Shown one piece after another: positions 26,084-35,464 of a DNA stretch of 64,000 nucleotides (within the stretch, counting starts at the first letter, position 1; each line of letters opens with the position of its first letter). The notes beneath the pieces were generated by a model that worked only from the letters and a program-made list of their open reading frames with translations, did not search any database and was not told the origin of the DNA. Source of the DNA: Glaciecola sp947496235 (GTDB lineage Bacteria; Pseudomonadota; Gammaproteobacteria; Enterobacterales; Alteromonadaceae); contig NZ_JBLWFH010000003.1 of NCBI RefSeq assembly GCF_050306235.1, forward strand, positions 62,001 to 126,000, given 5' to 3'. Position numbers and translations under genes: made by a program.

Positions 26084-27163
26084 TTACTTCCTTTCATCAT
26101 CCGTTTTTAAACGAACATAAGCTTGGTAGCGCTTTTTCAATAGCTTATCAATGTATTGAGTAAGTTTTATTTTGTGCTTAATTGCGTCGTCCAATGCATC
26201 CACCAATTCTTCTAGAATGGCTTTGTAATAATTTGCATCTTGGATACGATTTCCTTTGGGTGTTAGATGTTCCGGTACTTCTTGACCTGGCACTGAAGTC
26301 GCACTCATATGATCAGAAACTTGATCAAAGGATTCATGCATTTTACCAGGCACAAACATCTCAGCTTTCACTTCATCTATCACTTGAGCTGCGTCTTTTA
26401 ATTGGATGCTCTCAAGCTCTTCTAGAAATCCGTAAAGCAGCACCCTATCCATAAGAGTGTTAACCTTACGAGGCACGCCATTGGTAAATTTGTAAATTTC
26501 ATCAAACGCTTCTTTAGATATAAGATCGTGTCGTTCACATCCACCATGGGTTAATCTGTGAACCACATACTCTTCCATCTCATCTCGGCTCAATGGCGTT
26601 AAATGACAAGAGGCGACTATGCGCTGTCTAAACTGCTCCATATTAGGCGCGCGCAATATTTGTTGTAATTCAGCCTGTCCCAACAAGAAACTTTGCAACA
26701 GAGGTTTGCCGTCTTTTTGAAAGTTCGACAGCATACGCAACTCTTCAATGGTCTCTAGAGGTAAGTTCTGCGCTTCGTCAACTAACAATAAAGCACGTTT
26801 GCCGTTGGCTGCCAGCTGGTTCAAAAATTGCTCTAGCACTTCCAGAATTTCAGATTTTGACTTGCCTTCTACAGGTATCATCAGTTTTGAGGCTACCATT
26901 TTGACAAGTTCGTCTGGACTTAATTTCGGCGTTACTATCTGGGCCGCTAAAATATCGTCTTCAATATTGTCCAACAAGCTATTGGCAATGGTGGTTTTCC
27001 CTGTACCTATGTCACCAGTAATAACAATAAACCCTTCTGCCTGAGAAAGCCCATATTGCAAATAAGACATTGCTCTTTGGTGTAATCTGCTTTGATAAAA
27101 GAACGCCGGATCAGGTGTTAATTGAAAAGGCTTAGAGTTTAGTCCGTAATAACTTTCGTACAT
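26084..27163 (-). CDS. XrtA-associated AAA ATPase (ExeA/GspA-like)
   Basis: A 359-residue AAA-type ATPase. The MYESYYGLNSKPFQLTPDPAFFY opening is diagnostic of the ExeA-like ATPase of PEP-CTERM loci; Walker A is GDIGTGKTT near residue 51 and Walker B is RALLLVDEAQNL near 128, followed by RQRIVASCHLTPLS (sensor). The C-terminal 70 residues are charged and helical. It probably energises assembly or secretion of the surface system, but the mechanism is unknown. It converges on the barrel gene across a shared terminator. The 115 bases upstream hold no clear promoter. Confidence 0.92.
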   Translation of the reverse strand: MYESYYGLNSKPFQLTPDPAFFYQSRLHQRAMSYLQYGLSQAEGFIVITGDIGTGKTTIANSLLDNIEDDILAAQIVTPKLSPDELVKMVASKLMIPVEGKSKSEILEVLEQFLNQLAANGKRALLLVDEAQNLPLETIEELRMLSNFQKDGKPLLQSFLLGQAELQQILRAPNMEQFRQRIVASCHLTPLSRDEMEEYVVHRLTHGGCERHDLISKEAFDEIYKFTNGVPRKVNTLMDRVLLYGFLEELESIQLKDAAQVIDEVKAEMFVPGKMHESFDQVSDHMSATSVPGQEVPEHLTPKGNRIQDANYYKAILEELVDALDDAIKHKIKLTQYIDKLLKKRYQAYVRLKTDDERK

Positions 27164-27278
27164 ATTTTAAATTCCTATTGTCCTTTGCATGGGCAATTTC
27201 CTTATTTTTTACTGCCTGAGCCCAACTTTTATAGCTTGGTATTATAGCTGAAAGCAGCTTTTATTTGGCACAAATTGA

Positions 27279-28712
27279 CTAATTTTTAAGTGAATTTTGT
27301 TGATTCAATATTTGGGTAATAATCCCCGTTGTGGATACCCCGTCCTCAAATGACAATGAGTAGACTTTACCACCGTTATCCACCACCTCTTTTGCACCTA
27401 CAATATCTTCAATCTTATAGTCTCCACCTTTGACCAGAATATCTGGTATAAGTGCAGTAATAATCCTATGTGGAGTTGATTCGGTAAACTCAACAACCCA
27501 GTCCACCGATTGTAAACCGGCTAACACCGCCATGCGCCTGTTAACATTATTTACCGGTCTGCCTTCGCCTTTAAGCTCTCTCACCGATTCGTCGCTATTT
27601 ACCGCTACGATTAACCTATCTCCTAATGCCGCTGCTTCTTGCAAATAACTCACATGTCCCGCATGAAGAATGTCAAAACAACCATTGGTAAACACCACCT
27701 TTTCGCCTCTATCTTTCGCTTGCTGAACCGCTTGTATTAATTGAGCCTCCGCTAACACGCCAGCATCCACAGATTTATGAGAATTGATTGCCAATGCCAA
27801 CTCAGTATTAGTAACTGTACTAGTACCCAATTTCCCAACCACAACGCCGGCTGCATGATTAGCTAATTGACAAGCAACCTTTAATTCACTTCCCACCGCG
27901 AGAGCACAAGCAAGGGTCGATACCACTGTATCTCCCGCCCCCGTCACATCGTATACTTCTTTAGCCAATGCGGGATTGTGAAAAACCTGCCCATCGCTAA
28001 ATAAACTCATGCCTTTTTCCGAACGCGTCAACAAGATATTCTTAACCTTATGGGACACACAGGCCTTAAAGGCTTTTTCTGCTAACTCATCTTCAGTATC
28101 GGCCGCACCATACACTAATTCAAATTCGCTTAAATTAGGGGTGATAACACTAGCGCCAGCGTACTTGCTAAAATCGCTGCCTTTTGGATCAACAACAACA
28201 GGTACCTGATGTTCCGTGGCTAAAGTGATAAGTTGATTAACTTGAGTTAAAGCACCTTTCGCGTAATCTGATAAAATCACCACATCCGCCTGTGCAACCT
28301 GTTGCGCAAACTTTTCTGTTATCTCTTGTTTATCGACCGAAGCGAAAGATTTTTCAAAATCTAAGCGAATTAATTGTTGATGCCGACTCATAATGCGTAA
28401 TTTAGTAATTGTGTCAAACCCGGGAACGGAGATGAAATCTGTGTTTATGCCATGAGCCGCAAGTTTATTTTTTAAAATATTGGCCGACTCATCTTCTCCA
28501 ACAAAGCCCAAAAGAGTGACTTGTGCCCCTAATGCTGCCGCATTCACCGCTACGTTTGCAGCGCCACCAGGTCGATCTTCAGCTTCATTTACATTGACAA
28601 CAGGCACAGGGGCTTCCGGCGAAATTCTGGCTGTCGCTCCGGTCCAATACCGGTCTAACATCAAGTCACCTAATATCAGAATGTTTGCTTTGCTAAAGTC
28701 TGGTAATTGCAT
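27279..28712 (-). CDS. hldE: Bifunctional heptose 7-phosphate kinase / heptose 1-phosphate adenylyltransferase
   Basis: A 477-residue fusion that makes ADP-heptose for the lipopolysaccharide inner core. Residues 1-320 are a ribokinase-fold kinase: LILGDLMLDRYWTG, PGGAANVAVNAAALG, and the anion hole DVTGAGDTVVSTLA. Residues 345-477 are a cytidylyltransferase-fold domain with FTNGCFDILHAGHVSYLQEA. The length equals the family's usual length when started at the ATG at 28712; the longer frame to 28769 would add 19 residues without homologous pattern and overlap the divergent GIY-YIG gene. Only 27 bases separate the two divergent starts. Confidence 0.96.
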   Translation of the reverse strand: MQLPDFSKANILILGDLMLDRYWTGATARISPEAPVPVVNVNEAEDRPGGAANVAVNAAALGAQVTLLGFVGEDESANILKNKLAAHGINTDFISVPGFDTITKLRIMSRHQQLIRLDFEKSFASVDKQEITEKFAQQVAQADVVILSDYAKGALTQVNQLITLATEHQVPVVVDPKGSDFSKYAGASVITPNLSEFELVYGAADTEDELAEKAFKACVSHKVKNILLTRSEKGMSLFSDGQVFHNPALAKEVYDVTGAGDTVVSTLACALAVGSELKVACQLANHAAGVVVGKLGTSTVTNTELALAINSHKSVDAGVLAEAQLIQAVQQAKDRGEKVVFTNGCFDILHAGHVSYLQEAAALGDRLIVAVNSDESVRELKGEGRPVNNVNRRMAVLAGLQSVDWVVEFTESTPHRIITALIPDILVKGGDYKIEDIVGAKEVVDNGGKVYSLSFEDGVSTTGIITQILNQQNSLKN

Positions 28713-28739
28713 ATGAGATAAGTATGATTGTATTTTTGG

Positions 28740-29051
28740 ATGACGCCGAGTATACCAGTGAATGAGCAAAAAGCAGTAACTCCTTGGTTTCTCTATTTAG
28801 TAAAAACGTCGAATAACAGCTTATATTGTGGCATAACCACTGATGTAGATAGACGCTTTAATGAGCATTGCGCGCAAAACTATAAATCCGCAAAAGCGCT
28901 AAGAGGCAAATCGCCCTTATCTTTAGTGTTTCAAACTCAACTGGAAAATAAATCAACCGCATTAAAAGCTGAGATTTGGGTGAAAAAACTAAGACCCAAA
29001 CAAAAGTGGGCCTTGGTAAATAGACAATTGCTTATGCCAACGGCATTTTAA
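28740..29051 (+). CDS. GIY-YIG domain protein (YhbQ-like)
   Basis: A 103-residue protein of the UPF0213/YhbQ type. The GIY-YIG core is visible as WFLYLVKTSNNSLYCGITTDVDRRFNEH, with the catalytic-type Tyr and Arg, followed by LRGKSPLSLVFQ and KAEIWVKKL. This group has the nuclease fold; its role in the cell is poorly understood, possibly DNA end processing. I prefer the ATG at 28740; a TTG at 28728 and a GTG at 28758 are also in frame. Confidence 0.85.
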   Translation: MTPSIPVNEQKAVTPWFLYLVKTSNNSLYCGITTDVDRRFNEHCAQNYKSAKALRGKSPLSLVFQTQLENKSTALKAEIWVKKLRPKQKWALVNRQLLMPTAF

Positions 29052-29069
29052 CTTTTGTATCTATTTTAA

Positions 29070-29978
29070 TTAGACCACAACAAAAATCTGGCTAAACAAT
29101 AAGGCTATACCTATGGATAACACAGCCTCTATACTGGCGACACCAATGTTGTGCTGTAACACCACTTCAGATTGCCATTTGACGCCAAGTAACACGATTC
29201 GTTTAGTTATAGAAGTCATTACCATCAGTATCACTGCTAATCCCAAACCAACAATCAGCCAACCTGTAAGATTACTCACATAACCATCAGGATCGTATTG
29301 TAGAATTTTGCTGGCGGATGACACTGCGATGGCAATTCCAATTAAGTTACCGCAATGTTGAATAGCGAGCGCTACCTGTCCTTTAGTTAAGGTTTTCTGA
29401 AATGAATGGCTTTGATTGCTTTCTTTAAATCTGTATTCATACAGTCGAGTCGCAAATAACAAAACTGATAACGTCACTAAGGCACCTGAAAATACCGCAA
29501 CAAAGGCTTTTGTATCAGTGCCTTGCGCCCAATCTATTATGCTCTTAGTAATCAATGCCGAAGCAATGGCACTAGCGGCATCAACTAAGGCTACGGACAC
29601 ATTTTTTTGGTCTATCATTTCGTCTTTGTCCAAACGATTCAGTACCAATTTATCATGCGCAAAACGCCCAACTTTCACTAGAAATAGGCCGCTAGCACCA
29701 AATAACAACATGCCAATTGCTGCAACGTCGTAACCTAATCCTATGTGTCTGCCTACTACAGCAGAAAGCACTATAGTTAACGACAGCATGCGGCCAGCCA
29801 TGCTGATGCCAAATGCAAAGTTATCTTTTTCACCTAACTCTTTACGCACGCTTTTTTTGCTAAAAAAACCTGACAGAGATCGTATTGAAAATAAAAGAAT
29901 AATTGCTATACCTACATCTATAGCCAAGTAAATAGGTGTGTCTTGCGAGATAGGCAGAAGCTTTACTAACTGTTCCAT
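29070..29978 (-). CDS. DUF350 family integral membrane protein
   Basis: A 302-residue protein with about eight hydrophobic helices arranged as two similar halves (GISMAGRMLSLTIVLSAVVG in the first, VALAIQHCGNLIGIAIAVSS in the second), as in DUF350 proteins. Those occur in inner membranes across bacteria and have no established function. It lies tail to tail with the GIY-YIG gene and head to head with glnE. The 95 bases to the glnE start hold no obvious terminator or operator. Confidence 0.82.
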   Translation of the reverse strand: MEQLVKLLPISQDTPIYLAIDVGIAIILLFSIRSLSGFFSKKSVRKELGEKDNFAFGISMAGRMLSLTIVLSAVVGRHIGLGYDVAAIGMLLFGASGLFLVKVGRFAHDKLVLNRLDKDEMIDQKNVSVALVDAASAIASALITKSIIDWAQGTDTKAFVAVFSGALVTLSVLLFATRLYEYRFKESNQSHSFQKTLTKGQVALAIQHCGNLIGIAIAVSSASKILQYDPDGYVSNLTGWLIVGLGLAVILMVMTSITKRIVLLGVKWQSEVVLQHNIGVASIEAVLSIGIALLFSQIFVVV

Positions 29979-30073
29979 GCAGTGTCCCGTAATGTATTGA
30001 TGAATCGAAGATAATTGCCAACTTGTCCTTATGTTTATAGTATACCAACATCTTTATGGGCTGACATAGATCA

Positions 30074-32968
30074 ATGGCATTATTTAATCCCGAACATCCC
30101 ACTGAGCACGTAATTAAAGCGTACCAACAACTATTGCAAGAACTAGCTTCAATTGCGACTTTTGAACCAGCAATTTATCGCGTGTTAAGTCTAAGTGACT
30201 TTGTCTTGCGCACTTGTGAACAGTTTCCAGCATTGTTTGCCCCAGTGTTATTCAATTTGCTCGACAGCAAACAAGTAGACACTTCACATTACGCGGCTTT
30301 TTCAGATTTGGTAGACACTTCAACAACTGAGAATGAACTCAACAATCATATCCGACAATATCGTCAAATCCGCATGGCTGAAATAGCAATAGCAGATTTG
30401 TTGCAACTTCATAGCATTGAGACCAGCCTTTTGCAGGTCTCAAAGCTTGCAGATCATATAATTTGCTCGGCCTATTATTGGCACTATGAAAACCTTGCCA
30501 AACGCTATGGCTATCCTGAACGCAAGCAACATCTGCAAATTATGGGCATGGGGAAACTTGGTGGACAAGAGTTAAACTTCTCTTCCGACATAGACCTGAT
30601 TTTTGCATATTCTTTTACCGGTGAAACTCAAGAAGGCCGAAAGCCAGTAGAACATCAGGTATTCTTTACCAAACTGGCCCAGAAACTAATAGCCTCACTT
30701 GATCAAGTTAACCAATTCGGCCGGGCTTATCGGGTTGATATGCGATTACGCCCTATGGGTGACAGCGGTCCGCTTGTGTTACCTCTAAATGCCTTCGAAC
30801 ATTATTTGCAAGAGCAAGGCCGCGAATGGGAACGATTTGCCATGCAGAAAATGCGGATAATAAACCCTAACCCATTTTCCCAAGAGTTAATTGATATTGT
30901 TAAACCCTTCGTATATCGAAAATACATAGACTTTACGACCATAGAGTCGATACGTGAAATGAAACTGCTAATTGAAAAGGAAGTCAGGCGCAAACAAATT
31001 GAAAATAATATAAAACTGGGAAAAGGCGGGATTAGAGAAGTTGAGTTCTTCGCGCAAAGTCAGCAATTAATTCACGCTGGTAGACAACCAGACTGTCAAC
31101 AACAATCATTACTAGTAAGTTTAAAAAATTTATCCAGATGCCAGATTATTACAGATGATACGGCCAAGAACCTTCGTGATGATTATTTATTTTTGCGTTT
31201 GGTTGAGCAGTATTTGCAAATTTTTAATGATGAGCAGACCCAAACCCTGCCTGAAGATGAAAAAGATCAGCAGCGCTTAGCCTATGTTTTAGGCTATCCG
31301 GATTTTACTTCTTGTGTATCACAAATAGATGCATCTATGCAGAGAATCCACAGCATTTTTAGTGATCTAATTGATACGTCTGAAGACAATCAAGAAAACG
31401 AAGAAGTTGACGAAAATTATATCGATCTTTGGCGTTTAGATTTGAACCTTGATGAGCAATTGTCACTGTTACCAGATAATATGCAAGATCAATCTAAAAC
31501 TCTGTTGTGTGAGCAAATCCATGAACTAAAGGACAAAATTCATCGCAGTATAGTGTCGCCTAAAGGTGAAAAAAGCCTGCAACGTTTGATGCCTCAATTA
31601 ATTCAAGAAATCAGTGTGTTAGATGATCAGGGTACACCGGAGCCAGAAGCGAATGGTGTGCAAAATTGTATTTCCGGCGTTTTTGCAATTTTACAAACAG
31701 TTTTGGGGCGAACTACTTACATTGACTTACTCAATGAAACACCCGATGTACGTAATAGACTTTACTTGTTATGCCGTAAAAGCCCATGGGTCGCAAAACA
31801 AATCGCTCGCTTCCCCATCTTGCTAGATGAGTTGCTCCATCCAAATTACTTAACCCCAGAAGATTTATCGGTAGATGAATTTAAACGACAATTAGCTGAC
31901 GATTTACGCCAAATTTTATTACGCATTCCTCTTGAGGATGTGGAGTCACAAATGGATGCATTACGCCAATTTAAACATGCGCAGCAACTTCGAATTGCGG
32001 CGGCGGATATCAGCAAGACCTTGCCAATCAATAAAGTCAGTGACCGTCTCACAGTTCTTGCGGAAGTATTGCTTTCAGAAGTTGTTGAACAAGCTTGGTA
32101 TCAAATATGCGAAAAGTTTGGTCGGCCTAATTTAGCCGATAATCAAAAAGGTCTGGGAATCATCGCCTATGGGAAATTCGGTGGTATCGAACTAAGTTAT
32201 GGCTCTGATTTGGATCTGGTTTTTCTATACGATGCTGATAGAACAGAAAAAACCGATGATTCAGGTAATCGACAACCTATAAGCCATCAAGATTTCTATA
32301 CCAAACTAGTGCAACGCATTTCTCACCTTTGCTCGACTCAAACTTATCAAGGGATTTTATATGAAATTGACTTGCGATTGCGTCCGTCGGGAAATTCAGG
32401 ATTATTAATTTCTCACATTGACAGCTATGCCGAGTACCAACAACAAGAAGCCTGGACTTGGGAACATCAGGCGCTGACTAGAGCCAGATTCATCTGCGGT
32501 CAACCAAGTTTGGAACAAAGATTTATTCAAGTCAGAAAGCAAATTCTAAGTCAATTTAGAGAGCCCGCTACGTTGAAACAAGAAATTTTGGAGATGCGCG
32601 AAAAAATGCGCCAGCACCTAGATAAATCAACCGCTGAGGCGGTAGATCTAAAGCAGTGCATCGGTGGCATAGTAGATATAGAATTTACCGTTCAATACAT
32701 AGTCTTGTTAAACGCCCACAAATCACCTGAGCTTACACAGTGGTCTGATAATTTACGTATTCTAGAAACGGCCAATCAACTTGGGTTTATTAATGATGAG
32801 CAAATGCAGCGTCTGCAAGAGAGTTACTTATGGTTAAGGCATAAAGGACATAGATTGCAACTCGCAGATAAAAAGCAGGTTCAACCCAGTACTGAATTAT
32901 CAAAATATTTAAATAATGTGAGACGTTTTAGTTGTTTGTTTTCAGGTGGAGAAGAAGATGACAACTAA
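30074..32968 (+). CDS. glnE: Glutamine synthetase adenylyltransferase/deadenylase
   Basis: A 964-residue bifunctional nucleotidyltransferase that adenylylates glutamine synthetase when nitrogen is plentiful and removes AMP when it is scarce, under PII control. Both nucleotidyltransferase domains carry their metal motifs: the N-terminal deadenylase LGGQELNFSSDIDLIFAYSF near residue 165 and the C-terminal adenylylase FGGIELSYGSDLDLVFLYD near 705. Helical regions such as GIREVEFFAQSQQL and CIGGIVDIEFTVQYIVLL match the GlnE domain ends. The length is close to the usual 945-985. It ends with a four-base convergent overlap with the next minus-strand gene. Confidence 0.96.
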   Translation: MALFNPEHPTEHVIKAYQQLLQELASIATFEPAIYRVLSLSDFVLRTCEQFPALFAPVLFNLLDSKQVDTSHYAAFSDLVDTSTTENELNNHIRQYRQIRMAEIAIADLLQLHSIETSLLQVSKLADHIICSAYYWHYENLAKRYGYPERKQHLQIMGMGKLGGQELNFSSDIDLIFAYSFTGETQEGRKPVEHQVFFTKLAQKLIASLDQVNQFGRAYRVDMRLRPMGDSGPLVLPLNAFEHYLQEQGREWERFAMQKMRIINPNPFSQELIDIVKPFVYRKYIDFTTIESIREMKLLIEKEVRRKQIENNIKLGKGGIREVEFFAQSQQLIHAGRQPDCQQQSLLVSLKNLSRCQIITDDTAKNLRDDYLFLRLVEQYLQIFNDEQTQTLPEDEKDQQRLAYVLGYPDFTSCVSQIDASMQRIHSIFSDLIDTSEDNQENEEVDENYIDLWRLDLNLDEQLSLLPDNMQDQSKTLLCEQIHELKDKIHRSIVSPKGEKSLQRLMPQLIQEISVLDDQGTPEPEANGVQNCISGVFAILQTVLGRTTYIDLLNETPDVRNRLYLLCRKSPWVAKQIARFPILLDELLHPNYLTPEDLSVDEFKRQLADDLRQILLRIPLEDVESQMDALRQFKHAQQLRIAAADISKTLPINKVSDRLTVLAEVLLSEVVEQAWYQICEKFGRPNLADNQKGLGIIAYGKFGGIELSYGSDLDLVFLYDADRTEKTDDSGNRQPISHQDFYTKLVQRISHLCSTQTYQGILYEIDLRLRPSGNSGLLISHIDSYAEYQQQEAWTWEHQALTRARFICGQPSLEQRFIQVRKQILSQFREPATLKQEILEMREKMRQHLDKSTAEAVDLKQCIGGIVDIEFTVQYIVLLNAHKSPELTQWSDNLRILETANQLGFINDEQMQRLQESYLWLRHKGHRLQLADKKQVQPSTELSKYLNNVRRFSCLFSGGEEDDN

Positions 32969-33579
32969 TATTCTTGATAAATTCGACAGTTGTCAATCAG
33001 ATAGCTTTCTAGTTTATCTGTGATCACCATGGTTGCTTGTGCTTCACAATAATAAATCTGTACATCCAATAGAAAATTGGCATCAATAGCTTGAGCGACT
33101 TCCTCTAACATACCAACCAAGGTGTTTTCAGAAATAAAACGGTTTTTCACAATGAAGTCTTGATCTAAATGCCAAACAAGCCTCAATCCTTCTTGCTCAA
33201 AATAGGACATTGACTCGTTCATCAAAGTACTTCCTTGGGGAAAGGCTCTTTGTTTAAAATCTCCTTGCCAATCAACATCCTTATTTGTCGTCTTACTAGA
33301 TTTTGATAATAGTTCGTCAATTGGCGTGTCGTCTTTATCGAGAGGTACAACAAAGTCCCCGAATTTTTCTTTAATGGGATCTCTAGAACTAGCTCTAAAC
33401 TCAGAATAAAACCTGCTCACATTATCAGCAACTGCGTTGCCTGAGGAGGAGCTTTCAGTGGCTGTTGTTTGATTACCCGGTTCCGGATTAAAAATTAGAA
33501 ACAGAACAGCTGCTAGCACCACTGCTAGCATTACTAGAATTCTATTAAGCCAAAATTTTACATTACTTGAATTGCTCAT
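32965..33579 (-). CDS. Membrane-anchored protein with TcpQ-like C-terminal domain
   Basis: A 204-residue protein with one N-terminal helix (residues 10-30) followed by a Ser/Thr-rich linker and a C-terminal domain. The segment FPQGSTLMNESMSYFEQEGLRLVW...DFIVKNRF (about residues 112-148, given here in pieces) resembles the TcpQ/PilL-like domain, where a GxTL helix and a LVWxLDxDF strand occur. Its function is unknown; such domains occur in envelope assembly proteins. It overlaps the upstream acyltransferase by 17 bases, so it is cotranscribed with it. The family assignment is tentative. Confidence 0.6.
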   Translation of the reverse strand: MSNSSNVKFWLNRILVMLAVVLAAVLFLIFNPEPGNQTTATESSSSGNAVADNVSRFYSEFRASSRDPIKEKFGDFVVPLDKDDTPIDELLSKSSKTTNKDVDWQGDFKQRAFPQGSTLMNESMSYFEQEGLRLVWHLDQDFIVKNRFISENTLVGMLEEVAQAIDANFLLDVQIYYCEAQATMVITDKLESYLIDNCRIYQEY

Positions 33580-34504
33580 AAAGAGATTCGGGTGCCTCCG
33601 GCGGACGCGTTTTAAACCTTTTATGCATCCATAAGTAGCTTTCGGGCTGCATCTCGACTAATTCTAAAATATCTTGATTTAGCTTAGTCAGTGCTCTCTC
33701 TTTATTATTATCGGCAAGATATTCAATTGCTGGACAAAATTTTATTTTATAGCCAGTTTTGGTGTACATGGGAGTAATTAATAAGGGCACGCAATTGGCT
33801 CGTTCAGCAAACATCAAGGTAGCTGTTGTGGTTGCCGTTTGAACTACGCCTCCAAAGGGCACAAAAATACTTTGTGCTGGACCATAGTCTTGATCTGGTA
33901 GATACAAGCACAGCTCGTTGTCGTTTAATGCTTGAATCAATGCCTTTGCATTTCTTTTGTGGATCATATACTTATTAGATCGATTACGCCCATGGTATTG
34001 AAGATAGTCTATGAGTGGATTATTGTGCTTACGATAAAAAGCAATGCTTGGATGGTAAAATCCTATACCACGGCAGGCAAATTCAAGATTCACATTATGA
34101 ATAGCCAGACCAAAAACACCTTTTCCACTCTTTAAGATTTGTTCAACGTGTTCAATACCTTCAAATTCAATGTGTCTCTTAACCCGCCAAGATGGCCACC
34201 ACCAGCCCATAGCGGTTTCAAACAACGCCATACCTGTGCGATAAACATTTGCTTCGAACACGGCATTAATTTTGTCATCACTCCATTCGGGAAAGGTTAA
34301 TTGTAGATTTTGTTTAGCTACAGCAACGCGTTTAGGCGCTAACTTTTTGATCAGCCGGCCTACGCCTTTTCCAAGCAGTAATATTATTCGATAAGGGAGC
34401 CAAGTGATGAGGTAAAGAAAAAACACACCTAACCACACTAACCAAAATTGAGGAAGTAAAAACCTTAGTTCAAAGTGTGGAGGCTTGACAGACTTTATTG
34501 ACAC
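33563..34504 (-). CDS. lpxL: Lipid A biosynthesis acyltransferase (LpxL/HtrB family)
   Basis: A 313-residue inner-membrane acyltransferase that adds a secondary acyl chain to lipid A. One N-terminal helix (YLITWLPYRIILLLGKGVG) precedes the catalytic HX4(D/E) motif in GLAIHNVNLEF. The conserved LYLPDQDYGPAQSIFVPFGG and the C-terminal YLWMHKRFKTRPPEAPES are family signatures. LpxL, LpxM and LpxP cannot be separated by eye, so the symbol is a best guess. Its neighbour downstream overlaps it. Confidence 0.87.
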   Translation of the reverse strand: MSIKSVKPPHFELRFLLPQFWLVWLGVFFLYLITWLPYRIILLLGKGVGRLIKKLAPKRVAVAKQNLQLTFPEWSDDKINAVFEANVYRTGMALFETAMGWWWPSWRVKRHIEFEGIEHVEQILKSGKGVFGLAIHNVNLEFACRGIGFYHPSIAFYRKHNNPLIDYLQYHGRNRSNKYMIHKRNAKALIQALNDNELCLYLPDQDYGPAQSIFVPFGGVVQTATTTATLMFAERANCVPLLITPMYTKTGYKIKFCPAIEYLADNNKERALTKLNQDILELVEMQPESYLWMHKRFKTRPPEAPESLYEQFK

Positions 34505-34567
34505 TAAATAATCTCGTTACTCACAAAGTTGCAAGTATAACATTCACTTGGCTGAAAAAGACAACCT

Positions 34568-34825
34568 TTAGAATTCTTGATCTATGGATTTGAGTTTTTT
34601 CTCGAAGTCTTCTCTGTGTTCTTCTTTTTCATAATCAAAATGGTATTGGTTATGAAAACCAAAGGATAATTTGACTTTGGCATCTTCCATAAAAACGGTA
34701 TAGCCATCAAAATCAGTGTAGGCTTTGACGCCGTTGAGCATGTATGTGTCGCCATCATGCTCACCATGTTGTCTGACTTTATCAAAAACACGTAATAGTT
34801 GTTTTGAATCTAGTTCGTTTTTCAT
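34568..34825 (-). CDS. DUF3081-like small protein
   Basis: An 85-residue acidic cytoplasmic protein. The pattern DSKQLLRVFDKVRQHGEHDGD, DFDGYTVFMEDAKV and LSFGFHNQYHFDYE resembles the DUF3081 family of Vibrio/Shewanella/Alteromonas relatives, which has no known function. Its lies alone between lpxL and a beta-barrel gene. The frame 34582-34791 on the same strand is a shadow of it. Confidence 0.65.
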   Translation of the reverse strand: MKNELDSKQLLRVFDKVRQHGEHDGDTYMLNGVKAYTDFDGYTVFMEDAKVKLSFGFHNQYHFDYEKEEHREDFEKKLKSIDQEF

Positions 34826-34871
34826 TTTTCACCTCTACCCTTTTATTCGTTGAGTAAAGATGTGTAGATCA

Positions 34872-35456
34872 CTAGAAATTTAAACGTAGACCTAAATAGA
34901 CAGCCGCACTTTCAAATCCATTTTGCCCTTTAGTCCACTCAATTTCAGTACGGATCATAGTTGAATGGTGAATATAGAAATCAAATCCTAAGCCTAACTG
35001 CCCAGCAATCAGGGTATCATCCATAGAACAAAGAGTACCTGCTAATGTGGATACAGTTTCAAAACTTGCATCACAAACCGTACCAGATATAAAGTCAACT
35101 TGACTGTTGATAGCTAGCAGCCCCACCTTATAATACAACTGCCCGAAGTTTCCTTCAGCATTACCCAGCATTGCTAAATACAGCGCAGATAATTCAGCGC
35201 TCGGCTCATTGATACTGACCACAGGATCAGCTGGGTTTTCTTCACCAAAGCTTTGATAACCAAATTCAATATTCCACTGCTTTGTAAGCTCATAACCCAA
35301 ACCAATTTTATATGAAAAACTATCTAACTCGTAGCTTTCAACCTCTGTCTGAGCAAATCCTGCACTGGCAATACCGTAAAACTCAGGTTGAGCTTCAGCT
35401 TTATAAGAAAGCGTAATAAGAAGAACAAAGCTAGTCGCGAAAAACCAATTTTTCAT
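34872..35456 (-). CDS. Small outer-membrane beta-barrel protein (OmpA-like N domain)
   Basis: A 194-residue protein with a signal peptide (cut near KAEA-Q, residue 22), then alternating beta strands with Tyr, Gly and Phe (FYGIASAGFAQTEV, YKIGLGYELTKQWNIEFGYQSFG) and a terminal phenylalanine (LGLRLNF), which is the outer-membrane assembly signal. An eight-stranded barrel is likely. It sits eight bases from the porin-like gene and is probably cotranscribed with it and with the LolA-like gene. No ligand is evident. Confidence 0.78.
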   Translation of the reverse strand: MKNWFFATSFVLLITLSYKAEAQPEFYGIASAGFAQTEVESYELDSFSYKIGLGYELTKQWNIEFGYQSFGEENPADPVVSINEPSAELSALYLAMLGNAEGNFGQLYYKVGLLAINSQVDFISGTVCDASFETVSTLAGTLCSMDDTLIAGQLGLGFDFYIHHSTMIRTEIEWTKGQNGFESAAVYLGLRLNF

Positions 35457-35464
35457 GTTTACAC

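Noticed and set aside
27245..27262. AGCTGAAAGCAGCT hairpin after hldE as a terminator
   Set aside because: On the hldE strand no T-run follows, and the stem is only five pairs.
27263..27279. Possible sigma-54 site TTTGGCACAAATTGACT near the end of hldE
   Set aside because: The TTGGCAC part fits -24, but the required GC at -12 is missing, and its plus-strand direction does not point at any gene start.
28713..28769. Longer start for hldE (19 extra residues)
   Set aside because: The extra residues do not resemble HldE and would overlap the divergent GIY-YIG start; the ATG at 28712 gives the usual length.
29860..30102. 80-residue frame opposite the glnE and DUF350 starts
   Set aside because: It overlaps the DUF350 gene in another frame, has no recognisable domain and a poor start.
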